NCBI GenBank assembly: GCA_032622095.1
Contig: CP136065.1
Coordinates: forward strand, 25,307,141-25,371,140
Origin: Siphonodentalium dalli
Lineage: Eukaryota > Mollusca > Scaphopoda > Gadilida > Siphonodentaliidae
Length of the DNA: 64,000 bases
Direction of reading: 5' to 3'
Shown: positions 46,045 to 57,104 of the stretch, piece by piece
Position numbering within the stretch: position 1 is the first letter of the stretch
How the letters are laid out: every line of letters starts with the position of its first letter
Notes under the pieces: generated by a model
Seen by the model: only the letters and a program-made list of their open reading frames with translations
What the model was told of the DNA's origin: nothing
The model's database searches: none
Translations under genes and position numbers: made by a program

Positions 46045-47416
46045 AACACAACATGTATTACAATTGTTTTTGTCTTCTCTCAATAATTATTCAGATTACA
46101 ATGAAGCTGATGACATGTGAAATTCAATATGTTTCGATGCGGATAGATCCAGATAAATATTTTGTTCATAATCTCTTGTAATTTTTCCTGTATGTATGTA
46201 TGTAAGTAAGTATATGTATGTCTGTATACATGTATGTATGTATGTATGTATGCAAAAACGCCCGCCTGGTCCTGAAGTCTTTCTGTGGCGAATTAAGTCC
46301 GTATAAACGTATTTATCGACGTATTTTATACCTGCAACCATGGGATCCTGATTCCTGGAACCGAGGACAAGGATGTAACCACATCGGGTATTTTCAGGCT
46401 TCAAACCACCACAGCGCTTTAAAGGCGACACATTACTATGCTTATGGTTTGCATATTGTTTGGACCCCCCCCCCCCTGGTACATTTAGCACACTTGTACT
46501 CCGTTAGACAATGTAGCACATAGCAGCTTAACCTTTTCAATACTAAATGGATTCTCCCATTTGGTTATAAATGTATACATTTGGACGGTCTATTATTCAT
46601 TTGGAGGGATTTTCAGGGAATACAAGCAGATCTACACAATAATTATTGCCGAGGCACCTGCATGTAGCCACCTAACCATACTCCCACCCACACCATGACG
46701 AGCCGACGAGGTATCGGGCTATTCATTCGGGAGACCCGACGACTTTTGTGCATAATATTGTAAAACTGTACATTTCAGAAAATCGTTTATGCCATCTAGG
46801 TACAATTTGACCGCGAAAAAAATTATATAAAAAAATTAACTTTTTTAGAAGTGCTAATTTTACCAGTGATTAATTGAAGTGACTGCAGGTAATATCTCCG
46901 ACACCATAGATCACATATTCAGACACATATAATACTCATTCAGCATTTCTGCAGATACTACCGCATATAATTGTTTTTCTAGAAAACATTTCCGGAAATT
47001 TTATTTTATCAGCAAAATGTGGGCCAAATTCCAAATATAAAACTCAAGAAAACATTTATATTGTTTGATATTATCTTTTTGACCTCATCTTAGAGACATT
47101 TTATAGAGGACTAATCAAAGATCGCCATGTATGCTAACACAACAGCTTGAAACCTTTTGTCATTTTCAAAATTTGAGTTTATGGAATATGAACAATATTT
47201 TCATGGTTGGTTCAGTCCGGATTTGTCGTTCTATACACACATTCTTCAGTTGGAAAAATACAATTTAAAAAAATGAATTTTATGATTTTTAAAGAAAATT
47301 TCAGAAAATAGTAAAATGTTAATAGTTGAACGTTAATTTGTGGGTCAACTTCCAACAAAAGGCGTGCATTCAAAGTACGCGAATTCAATACTGAGCGAAA
47401 ATAATACTGCACGAAT
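46045..47416. other. Intergenic with GTAT microsatellite
   Basis: No gene. A (GTAT)n/(GTAA)n tract occupies about 46190-46255 and a short C run lies near 46466. The rest is unremarkable AT-rich DNA. Confidence 0.4.
46190..46255 (+). repeat. (TATG)n microsatellite
   Basis: Interrupted TGTATGTATGTATG repeats over about 65 bp. Confidence 0.9.
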
Positions 47417-47790
47417 TTAAAGTGATGTGAAACACTCCGGTGGGGTGATCAAAGAGAAATGGAGAATAATCTTGCTCAAAGTAGTAATTTTTACAAATAT
47501 TATATGCAAATTGACAACAAACACCGCCATTCTTATATATTTATTAAATACAGTGACTCTCGATGGCGAAATCATTTTCGTTATCTTATCGCAGACATTT
47601 GCGTCCCGAATCGAGAAGTAAATATTTACAATTGCACGTATTTCAGACGATGTTTTCTATGGAGTGGTGTGGTCGATTTGTTTGAAATATTCGGCGATGT
47701 TACCAGAATACTGTATTCCTCCAGTTGGCATAGCCTGAATACTAACTTACTAGTTTCACGCACCCGAATAAGTACATAATATTTATTTAA
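47417..47790 (+). mobile_element. F-family element (F3)
   Basis: Third copy of F, same orientation as F1 (TTTAAAGTGATGTGAAACAC ... AAGTACATAATATTTATTTAA). Its right edge (47786-47809) was also copied into the patchwork at 48976-48999. Confidence 0.8.
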
Positions 47791-48140
47791 ATACTAGTAA
47801 AGTAAACAAACTATTATTAAAAATAACTATAATTAAAAATCGTCATTTAAAAGGACTGCTAAGACAAAAGAAAAGACATGAGTGCAGCAACATGATTATG
47901 CCATAATTTATTTGTTTCAATTCAACGCCAGATATTAATTAATGGTCAAACTGGGATTATGACAACCAGCCCCGCAGCGGCAGAATTCCCCATGTAATGT
48001 CTGAAATGCAACATGGGCACACATTCAATCGCGCATATTTTCCACAACAAGGAACAACTTCAGTTCATAGCCAAAGTTTGTCGGATCAAGGACAAAAGAA
48101 GGTTGAAATGGCACGAAAATCCAGCGGTGGCATTGCATAT

Positions 48141-48606
48141 ATGTGACCCGCCATATCAAATCCAGTCGTAAGTCGGGATTTTTTGTACCCTGTGCCAATG
48201 CATTCTCTTATATATGCGAGTCGACCATAGGTCGCCTCGCATATATAAGAGAATGCATTGGCCTAACAGTTTTTTATCATTTTTTTTAAATAAATGTTTC
48301 TTACAATTTTTAGGACATAAAATAAAAAAACATCCATTACCCTGCATGGAGCCCCACACATATATAGAAGCATATAGAAGAGTGTCATCTGCTCATGTTT
48401 GTCTGGGGCTCTGCATGGGTGAAATTAAAAAATTGTTAAAGAATACAAGAACAAATTATTAAAATTGTAAAAAATGGTTAGGCCAATGCATTCTCTTATA
48501 TATGCGAGGCGACCTATGGTCGACTCGCATATATAAGATAATGCATTGGCACAGGGTAAAAAAAAATCCCGACTTACGACTGGATTTGATATGGCGGGTC
48601 ACATAT
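48141..48606 (+). mobile_element. B-family MITE (B3)
   Basis: Complete copy with both TGACCCGCCATATC termini and two hairpin cassettes (about 48197-48263 and 48483-48549). Outer CATATATG / CATATAGG could be an 8-bp target duplication with one change. Confidence 0.88.
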
Positions 48607-48770
48607 AGGCTCCCATAATATGCAACTTAATAATGGTCGATGTTGGTGCTAGTTTCTCAATATTGTTTGAGAAAGCTTTAAAATGGTACCGGTGGTTCCG
48701 TTTTCGGCAAATGTATTGCAATTCGTATCAAGAGAATTGGCAAGATATTGCTCAGCCTTTGTAATAATAA

Positions 48771-49476
48771 TTTTTTACCCTGTGCCAATGCATTCTCTTA
48801 TATATGCGAGTCAACCATAGGTCGCCTCGCATATATAAGAGAATGCATTGGCCTAACAATTTTTTACAATTTTAATAATGTTTTCTTGTATTCTTTAACA
48901 ATTTTATAATTTCACCCATACAGAGCCCCAGACAATTTTCTTACAATTTTTAGGACATAAAATAAAAAACATCTCTTTAAATACTAGTAAAGTAAACAAT
49001 AATGTGCGGGTTTTCTGAAGAACAGGCTGTGTAATCAGCATGACGGTGAAGATGGTCAATATTGTTTGAGAAAGCTTTAAAATGGTACCGGTGGTTCCGT
49101 TATTCGGCAAATGTATTGCAATTCGTATCAAGAGAATTGGCAAGATATGATCCAATATCTGCTTATTTCAGAGTCAATGAGGACATGTAGATAAATTTAC
49201 GGAGGAGATTCTCTGCCAGATCTCCAAAGGTCTTTAGTTTAACTGTTTCACGGGCACCTCGTTTGAATCGCTCTTCTATATGCTTCTATATATGTTTGGG
49301 GCTCCCTGCAGGGTAATTGATGTTTTTTATTTTATGTCCTAAAAAGTGTAAGAAACATTTATTTTAAAAAAATGATAAAAAATTGTTAGGCCAATTATTC
49401 TCTTATATATGCGAGGCGACCTATGGTCGACTCGCATATATAAGAGAATGCATTGGCACAGTGTAAAAAAAATCCC
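48771..49476 (-). mobile_element. B-type MITE core with internal patchwork (B-prime)
   Basis: Contains both hairpin cassettes (about 48788-48854 and 49390-49456) and the B spacer blocks, but lacks the outer TGACCCGCCATATC termini: it begins at TTTTTTACCCTGTGCC and stops at GTGTAAAAAAAATCCC. A 62-bp direct duplication of host sequence (48709-48770 and 49477-49538) flanks it. About 300 bp of unrelated sequence sits in its middle. Confidence 0.8.
48972..49273. other. Patchwork insert copied from six nearby sites
   Basis: Consecutive pieces match local sources. 48976-48999 = 47786-47809. 49001-49057 = the complement of 49894-49950 (about 4 differences). 49056-49148 = 48657-48748. 49144-49177 = 50182-50215. 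49182-49259 = 50593-50670. 49258-49273 = 50745-50760. Adjacent pieces overlap by 2-5 nt. The pattern is that of templated insertion during break repair. Confidence 0.88.
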
Positions 49477-49950
49477 AAATGTATTGCACTTCGTATCAAG
49501 AGAATTGGCAAGATATTGCTCGGCCTTTGTAATCATCATATCGTTCATTTCATCCCAACCGAAGCCATTTAACAGTCCAATCTGATCACAAGAAGCGGCC
49601 TTCGGCACTGATGGTTTTGTCCATACCTTGCTTGTAGTGTCAAAGCCACTGATAGAATGAATGGCAGTTAATATACGGATCACATCATATGGCATTTTAT
49701 CATGCAGAGAATAATTGGAATTGCTCAGGTCGTTTTAGCATGACCGCAAAGAACCCACAGCTCTTCAAGACCTTACCTCTTCCAGACAGAATCAAAACGG
49801 TGTGACACACATACAAAACATCTGTGTCGGGAGAGGTCACTGTAACATTCGTGGTGCTTTCGGCTGTTGTCTGGTTTACGTGGAAGAGAATCCGACCATC
49901 TTCATCGTCATGCTGATTACGCAGCCTGTTCTTCTGAAAACCCACACATT

Positions 49951-50190
49951 ATCTGCTTATAATAGAGCATGTTTTATGTAGATAATCTGCTTAGAATCGG
50001 CTCATTTTGAGTCGATACTGTGCTGAAAATTAGAGCGATTTAGTCGCATTATCGACTAATATTGAGGATATTCTAAGCAGATTGTGTGCGGACAATGACA
50101 CAAATGAGCCAACTCACGACTGTTCAGGTGTAGACCCTTTATTGTGTGTCAATGTTGCCCACGCCATAACACGAAATAACGGATATGATC
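49951..50190. repeat. Stem-loop insertion inside the decayed gene
   Basis: AATCTGCTTAGAAT (about 49987) and ATTCTAAGCAGATT (about 50069) form an inverted pair around GAGCGATTTAGTCGC. The block interrupts the translated similarity of the decayed gene, so it is probably a small inserted element. Limits uncertain. Confidence 0.45.
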
Positions 50191-51126
50191 CAATATCTGC
50201 TTATTTCAGAGTCAAATAATCACATTATGTTCATATTTCATGTTATACGTCGACTATGTGCGTAATTGCGCCAGGATATGTTGGATTATGAAGTGAAACT
50301 TTCTCAGATGACCGTCTTTTAACAACTACCATACATTTCAAACATCTTGGAAGCATCCACTGAGAATCACTGAAGCTGAGAATTCAACGTTCTGGCCCAT
50401 CACATACTTTGCAAAGAAGGCTTGTAAATTTATCTTGTTTTCACTCGAAGCCCAGAATGAATCTATGTCTACCAGGAGTGGCGTGTCAGCAGATTAATCG
50501 TAACTTCGATTTGGTCCACCTTGGTTCTTCTTTGACGTTCATAGTCATTAGTACTCAGTTTGACATAAATGTCCAATCGATCTGCGTTGGTTGACATGTA
50601 GATAAATTTACGGAGGAGATTCTCTGCCAGATCTCCAAAGGTCTTTAGTTTAACTGTTTCACGGGCACCTTTCTGTCGTATGCCATAAATCTACAACAAC
50701 CAAACAGCTGATGCCAGACTTGTGACTCTGTGAGCGTCAGCCAACTCGTTTGAATCGCTCAGATGTTTCTCTAACTCGTGAACAAGCTCGGTTTTGTTTG
50801 GTTTCCACAGAAACCCATTCTCAGTCAATAAGAATGACGTTGATGTAAATTCATATCTCAATAGCTCGGTAATACTGTAGCCACGGGACCAAGCAACATC
50901 GATATTCCATAGAGATCACTGTGTTTCATTTGATGTATCAGCTGTCGGACGTTTTTCCATTCTCTTTCTTGAACAGATCATTGGTATGTAATCTGAAAGA
51001 GTTTTATTCTTGAAACGGGTTTTGAATAAGTCAGAATACGCTTCTACGCATTCTTTCAAGGCACTGAGTAGAAGTAGTAACATCTACTTTCGTTCCCGTG
51101 ATAATGTTGCTGATGTGACAGTCCCC

Positions 51127-51645
51127 TGATGATAATATAAGATAAGATAAGTTTAATAGGCAAAACATCCTTATAAGGACAGTATGCAAACATATTAATA
51201 TATAGTTGTACATTGAACAATACAATAAATGATATAATAATAGATGGTAATAGATAACCATTTAAGTAAAGCTGAATATGCATAGGGTTGTCTCGTCTTC
51301 ATTTATTCATTGCTTATGAGGCGATGCTCATCGCGTGCGGAAAATAATTTTCGGATTATATGACATATTGAAGTGCATGAATTTGAAATATCGTTGGATA
51401 GTATTTTGACAAGCTGTTCAGTTTGTGTCATGTTTTCAAAGTCTGGGAACTGTGTCTTCATAAGAGTTATTAGTTCGAGCCGCGGTGTGCGGTAAGCACT
51501 ACATTCCAAAAGAAAGTGTTTTTCATCTTCAATAGCATCATCGGAACAAAATATACATAGTCTTTGTTCCAATGCCGTCGGTGGTTGGGTGTGGCGTCCC
51601 TGTGTCAAATGGATTTGTTCTCTTTTGCTTAATGCATTCTATTAT
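51127..51645 (-). mobile_element. LINE 3' fragment, copy 2
   Basis: Encodes the LINE C-terminal zinc-finger-like segment (RLCIFCSDDAIEDEKHFLLEC, about 51565-51500) with both leading cysteines intact, then a 3' UTR and a CTTATCTTAT-type tail (51133-51152). Homologous to the last 100 codons of the copy at 34242-36272 but clearly diverged from it. Inserted into the decayed gene, whose motifs continue on both sides. Confidence 0.88.
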
Positions 51646-52760
51646 CTGTAGCACAGTTTTCATCGCGAACTGAAATTTCATCTGTGAAATCGCGGTGCAG
51701 AGAATACTCATCATCGTTCATGTTGCAATCGTCGCGCATGAGTTTCGAAAATTCTACTTACTCGTGCTTTATAAGATCATACTTATCGACAGTATCTTTC
51801 TAGTCATACATATATGATGCCACCCACACCTTTTGTTGGCATGTTGTAGGTCTGTTCAAGAGCTTGGTCCATCGGTACTCTACTGATCATTCACGATGTT
51901 TCCTTAACTGTACGATTTCCTTCAAGAAACTGCACGTGGATGGAAGGAAACTGTTCTTGTAACTTCAAGCAATCTTCATAAAATACTGAACCACAGGGAG
52001 AGTAATGGGTCCTGTCGAAAGCAACGAAATGCCGACGATTCTCTGCCGACTGCGGAAACAAATATCTCCCAGTCACATTCCCTCACTGAACGCGTCAGAA
52101 AAGAACACAGATAAAAACGTATGCAAATACTGAAATAAGTCACTGCACTTTGTGGACTTCGCTATAAATTTCGCTATAAATTCTGAAAATGTGGACCAAA
52201 AAATTCATTCTTGGTGAATATATGTTCAACGTCACTATCGCGAAGATATTTACCAATGCATGGCAACATAACTTTACACATGTGGAACACAACAAACCCA
52301 AGAACATTGTTGTTGATTTTTTCTGGCAAAAGGAACTTAAGTTCTTTTGCCGTGCTATATACACATATTCATCGCACAACAACGAGCCGCAATTCTGAAT
52401 CAAAGCCTCATGGAAGTTTACCATGCACATGCATAATGTGTCATGCTGGGTAGCTGGATACGGCAAAATGGTAGTGTACCCAATGGCAGTGCATTCTTCA
52501 GATATAAGCCTATTAAATGCACTCCACGAAGGCACTCTAGTAGAAGCTGGGGATATGTTAGAAGAAATTGGCTGCCCTTCGCAGTCTCTCCTAAAACACC
52601 TTATCATGTCCTTATCATGAACACTTCTGAAGCCATCGTACAACGGGTGGTCACTAGGATTGTATTCTTTTGCAACTGCTTTTTATGCTAAATTGTGTGT
52701 CACATAATACAATAGTCAATTGATTCGATAACACATTGTTGAGAATAGACTGTGTATACG

Positions 52761-53145
52761 TTAAAGGTACTCAATCCGATTCGATGATACCCAACAACAA
52801 CAACAACAACAACAACATTTCTTGAAATGCCGCTTCAGTTATCAGAATCGATTAATTGCCAAAAAATAATGCTAACCACTGTCAACTATAATATAAAACT
52901 GCCCAAAAAGTATTATATATTAACATTTTTATACGTACTTTGGTATCGAAAGTATGTCGGTCGGTATTCGTCGAATATTTGCAAGGCCGCCAAATATTCC
53001 AGGTGGTGAAAACAACAGATTTCAAAGCTCAAAATCTGATCACAGTGGGCTTTGATTGGTGGGTTCTTCGACTAAAATCTAATATATTTTTTTACACCAA
53101 ACCCCGAACAAATAGTAATAGTAAATCGGATTATGCATATTTAAA
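52761..53145 (+). mobile_element. U-family TIR element (U2)
   Basis: Left end TTAAAGGTACTCAATCCGAT followed by an ACAACAACA microsatellite. The right end is diverged (ATCGGATTATGCATATTTAAA). Interior matches U1 (CTTCAGTTATCAGAATCG, TTGATTGGTGGGTTCTTCGA). Confidence 0.78.
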
Positions 53146-53695
53146 AATGATGTTGAAGCTCCAGGTATTCCTAGAAGGTTCGATGTCTGAACATCATATA
53201 ACCGCCTAGGTTAGTTACACTAAGAAGCTATTGAACATAATGGTAGGGTATTCTAATTTCTAACAAATGAAACGCATGTAATATGTGACAAAAATTGATA
53301 CTGACATCTTAGATAAAATGACCGAATGAGATATCGATAAAAATAATTGAGAGTCCAAATATTTGCACTATAACATAACGCATGATTGTGTTTAGCTAAA
53401 ATTACGATTGACTGTTATGTATTATTTATCGATTCCTTTACAGAATAATGTTGTAATAAAATTGTTGAGAATCACAAACACTTATGTCAAATACCTAAGG
53501 CGACGAGCCACGACAATTTTATGGCGATTGGAATTCATTAGATAACAAGGGGCCACGTACGGCAGGCAGTAAATGGGGGGGTGAGCGATCATAAACTATA
53601 AGGGAGTGAATGGCTAATATTATCAGCCACAAAGGCTAATAAGTATTAAGGGAAGGAGTATGATAGTGTCGTTCTTATGCTCGATCTCCCACCAA
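53146..53695. other. Intergenic, nothing recognised
   Basis: No supported gene. A short G run near 53575. Confidence 0.3.
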
Positions 53696-54169
53696 TTTAA
53701 AGGTACTCAATCCGATCAGACGCTCCTAAATTACTATTTCTTTGGCTTCGGTCTGCTTCGGTGGTAAAAGATATTTGATTCGAGTCGAGGAACCCACCCA
53801 TCAAAGCTCAGAGTGATCAGATATAGATTTTTGAACTTTGTTATTTCTCGAGATATGTAATATATGTGGCCCAGAAACACGTGGTCAAACGGAGGGTCTC
53901 GAACAAAATTGCGGATGAAGATGGATAACTCTAAAATCAAGTGGTAATACGGTCAAATTTCGTGATACTTCAGTGATAATACGGCCATATTTTGTTGAAC
54001 GAAGTGTTGATAAATAACTTGTTTTGGGAAATTTGATACCATAGTTGAAGGTCGTTAGCATTATTTTGTTGCAATAAATTGATTCTGATAACCAAAGCTT
54101 ATTTTGAAGAAATGTTGTTGTTGTTGTATCTTGATGTATGGGAACCGTCTGGTCGGATTGAGATTTAAA
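53696..54169 (-). mobile_element. U-family TIR element (U3)
   Basis: TTTAAAGGTACTCAATCCGA at the left and TCGGATTGAGATTTAAA at the right, in reverse orientation to U1 and U2. Contains a TTGTTGTTGTTG tract, the complement of the CAA tract in U2. Confidence 0.8.
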
Positions 54170-55070
54170 ATTATTAATACAGAACAAACATCAAAGAAAA
54201 TTCCATCACTGGCTTTTAGCCGATACCTGAAATACAATAAGATCGATTAATGTAGGAGAAATATATGTCACCAGCAAAAACGGGTGCGTCAGAATCCATC
54301 TTTCATGGAACACTTTAGTGCTTTTTATACATTATGATATCAAAACAAGGTTCAGCCAGGTCAAATAGATGGCAAATCAAACCTAATTGCATTCATTGAT
54401 ATCCTTATTTTTTCACAATGCCTTTAAAAGCTGCCTTTTCTGTGCTTGGTTTGAACAAATAGAGATCAATACATTCTACTTCTTATCTTTGGTTCCACTG
54501 CGGGGATTTCACTTGACGACATGCCCTCGAAAATCTATGGCATGAGACCTATAAATCTGTCAAAATCATGACGAGAATCGATGTATTGGCCCACGACGAA
54601 ACAATGCAATAATACAGGGGTTAAGCAATGGTCCTTGAGATCTCAACAATGCAAGCAATTAAATACCAGAGTGTTGTATAAATGGTTATTTTGGATCGCA
54701 GTAATGTGTGCTTTGTCGTACAATTTGAATAGTTTTGTTCGTTTCCAGTTGGATGACATAGAGGACAAGACAAGTTGTCAACATATCATAAGCATGTTTT
54801 ATATTCGGGACAATGGCTACCGTAACCTAATATCGAGATTTTGTTAAACGTTGGGTCATATGTGGCAGCACGTGGATTTATAAGTGGTGTAGATCGTCAT
54901 TCAAATGAACAATCTCCGTCTGTCTGGATATTGCTCTTTGCAGAATAATGTGAATCTTCAAGGTATGTTTCATTCATTATTATCGAAATTCAAACATATA
55001 TCTATCTACAGCAACTCCAAATACAGTGAGTTATTGCTCACACAACTCGAATTTTTGCAACCAGGCGCTA
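54170..55070. other. Intergenic, nothing recognised
   Basis: About 0.9 kb without a supported gene. A short open frame at 54581-54847 shows no family signal. Confidence 0.3.
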
Positions 55071-55527
55071 ATATGTGACCCGCCATATCAAATCCAGTCG
55101 GAAGTCGCGATTGTTTTACCCTGTGCAAAATGCATTCTCTTATATATATATGCGAGTCGACCATAGGTCGCCTCGCATATATAAGAGAATGCATTGGTAT
55201 AACAATTTTTTATCATTTTCTTTAAATAAATGTTTATGACAATTTTTAGGAAATAAAATAAAAAAACATCCATTACCCTGCAGGGAGCCCCACGCATATA
55301 TAGAAGAGTGTCGTCTGCTCATGTTTGTCTGGGGCTCTGTATGGTGAAATTATAAAATTGTTAAAGAATACAAGAAAAAATTATTAAAATTGTAAAAAAT
55401 TGTTAGGCCAATGCATTCTCTTATATATACGAGCGACCTATGGTCGACTCGCATATATAAGAGAATGCATTGGCACAGGGTAAAAAAATCCTGACTTCCG
55501 ACTGGATTTGATATGGCGGGTCACATA
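55071..55527 (+). mobile_element. B-family MITE (B4)
   Basis: Complete copy. The first hairpin has an extra TATA in its stem (about 55141-55150) and the second has lost part of its tip (ACGAGCGACC). Both termini are present. Confidence 0.87.
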
Positions 55528-55855
55528 TAGTGAGTCGTTCGCGGCATATTTTTTATATGAAAAAAATATAAAGTTTGATAAATCTTTTAAAGATACGTTT
55601 TATACACCCGTTGAAAATTTTTCATGTCATGTAATGTCTGTCAGTCCATCTGTCTTCATGTCTGGTCCGTCTGTCAACAGTCTTGGTTTTCGGATCGGAT
55701 GATAACATTAATATGTTTCGCTGGAATCAGAACATAGAATATTCTCATAATAATTCCCCATTCAACGATGAATTGTATTCAGCCTGTGCCCAAAACACTT
55801 CAGATATCAGTTTTTGCTGATGCCATTCAATTATTATGCGCAAACAGCGGTCGTA
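55528..55855. other. Intergenic spacer
   Basis: Nothing recognised. Confidence 0.3.
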
Positions 55856-56255
55856 TTAACCCTTTACCCAACAAACCGGTCAAAACCGGCCAAATAAAGC
55901 TTCAACAGCCTAAAATATCTTCGGTCTGTCTCAATAGAACCATACAAATATGGATATCATTGGAACCGGCTCCTTGACCACATTGTGATAGTTACAGTTA
56001 TGCCCTGTGCCAATGCATTCTCTTATATATGCGAGTCGACCATAGGTCGCCTCGCATATATAAGAGAATGCATTGGCCTAAACAAAATCTTTTTTTAACA
56101 CTTTTTACCATTTTTTCTTACATTCTTTAACAATTTTATAATTTTTAATGTGTTAAGCCAATGCATTCTCTTATATATGCGAGGCGACCTATGGTCGACT
56201 CGCATATATAAGAGAATGCATTGGCACAGGGCCGTTCTGTTGGGTAAAGGGTTAA
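55856..56255 (-). mobile_element. A-family MITE (A6)
   Basis: Complete 400-bp copy in reverse orientation with TTAA at both ends and two hairpin cassettes. It abuts the H element, whose terminal TTAAACGG probably served as the TTAA target. Confidence 0.9.
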
Positions 56256-56698
56256 ACGGAGATGGTTCATTCGAGCTACTAAATTTTGTCGATGAGGAAC
56301 AAGCTAGGTTGACAAATACACGAACTATTGATATACCGGCTGTATATGCTCTCCAAAATACTTTCCATGATCACAGCCATTTTCCAGTTGTTTTCAATGT
56401 TTCGCACATAATTGAAACAAGAGCTCATTATTTCTACCATATCAGGAATAGACTAACACGGAACGATATTTTCTGTTCCATACCATGCACATGGCTGTTT
56501 TTGTTTGGGACCCAAACATCGTGTTCAAATTTGTATTTCTTATGACTTCAATGCGTCATTCTGGGACATATAATGCTCGTAGAAAGTATAGTACAATTAT
56601 TTATCGACCTATTTCGATACCGGGAAAAATTCAAAAGTGTGTATTATTAGGTGTTTTTCGGAATTCAAACCACCATGTGGCTTTAACTTTTAACATCC
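56252..56698 (+). mobile_element. H-family element (H2)
   Basis: Matches H1 (40032-40476) in reverse: TTAAACGGAGATGG ... CCACCATGTGGCTTTAAC. An open frame runs through much of it with partial similarity to that of H1. A diverged fragment of the same family lies near 59830-59990. Confidence 0.72.
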
Positions 56699-56700
56699 AA

Positions 56701-56967
56701 TTAACCCTTCCATGACTGGAGCTTCCTGAAATTTTGCGATAACCATGTTCCAATGCATTCACTTATATATGTGAGTCTCTCATAGGGAGCCTAGCATATC
56801 TGAGAGATTACAGTGGCCTCACAATATTTACTTTGACCTTGTAGGCCAGTGAATTCTCTTATATATGCGAGGATCCATATTGGAGACTCGAATATATATA
56901 TATACAGAATACACTAGCGCATGATCTTTGATGCTGCACCAGCGCAGATCCCGTCATTGGAATGTAA
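56701..56967 (+). mobile_element. E-family MITE (E5)
   Basis: The left end TTAACCCTTCCATGACTGGA is intact, the first cassette tip is CTCTC-ATA-GGGAG, the second cassette is diverged, and the right end has lost the TTAA. It stops about 140 bp before the start codon of the 500-residue gene. Confidence 0.78.
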
Positions 56968-57104
56968 AGATGCCAACTTTCTAACTTGGCGCTCATCTCG
57001 CTTCAAATTACAGGTGATTCCAGAGAAGACATACACGCGGATAGTTAAAAGAGATACAGTCGAAGACGTCAGATCCATTCTAGGCCTGGTTTGTTCTGGT
57101 TACA

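Larger units (their letters stand above)
48601..52690 (-). pseudogene. Decayed copy of a dispersed invertebrate gene family
   Basis: Read right to left, fragments in shifting frames follow the motif order of a large (about 1000-residue) protein that I recall as multi-copy and uncharacterised in marine invertebrates. The motifs are VPSWSAFN (about 52512-52535), a FHMCKVMLPCIGKYLR segment in another frame (about 52240-52290), MDQALEQTYN (51843-51872), NIITGTKVD (about 51085-51110), DRLDIY (about 50564-50582), SPDTDV (about 49818-49834), GFDTTS (about 49631-49647) and EKLAPTSTIIKLHIMGAY near 48603-48655. Multiple frameshifts and stops, a LINE insertion (51127-51645) and MITE insertions break it. 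The 5' part beyond 52690 is missing. Function unknown; association with a mobile element is possible but unproven. Confidence 0.75.

Noticed and set aside
45679-46083. Minus-strand open frame of 134 codons
   Set aside because: It lies in the 5' UTR of the ORF1-only LINE and has no protein-like features.
52189-52691. Plus-strand open frames over the decayed gene
   Set aside because: The meaningful translation is on the minus strand, where motif order is conserved. The plus-strand frames are shadows.
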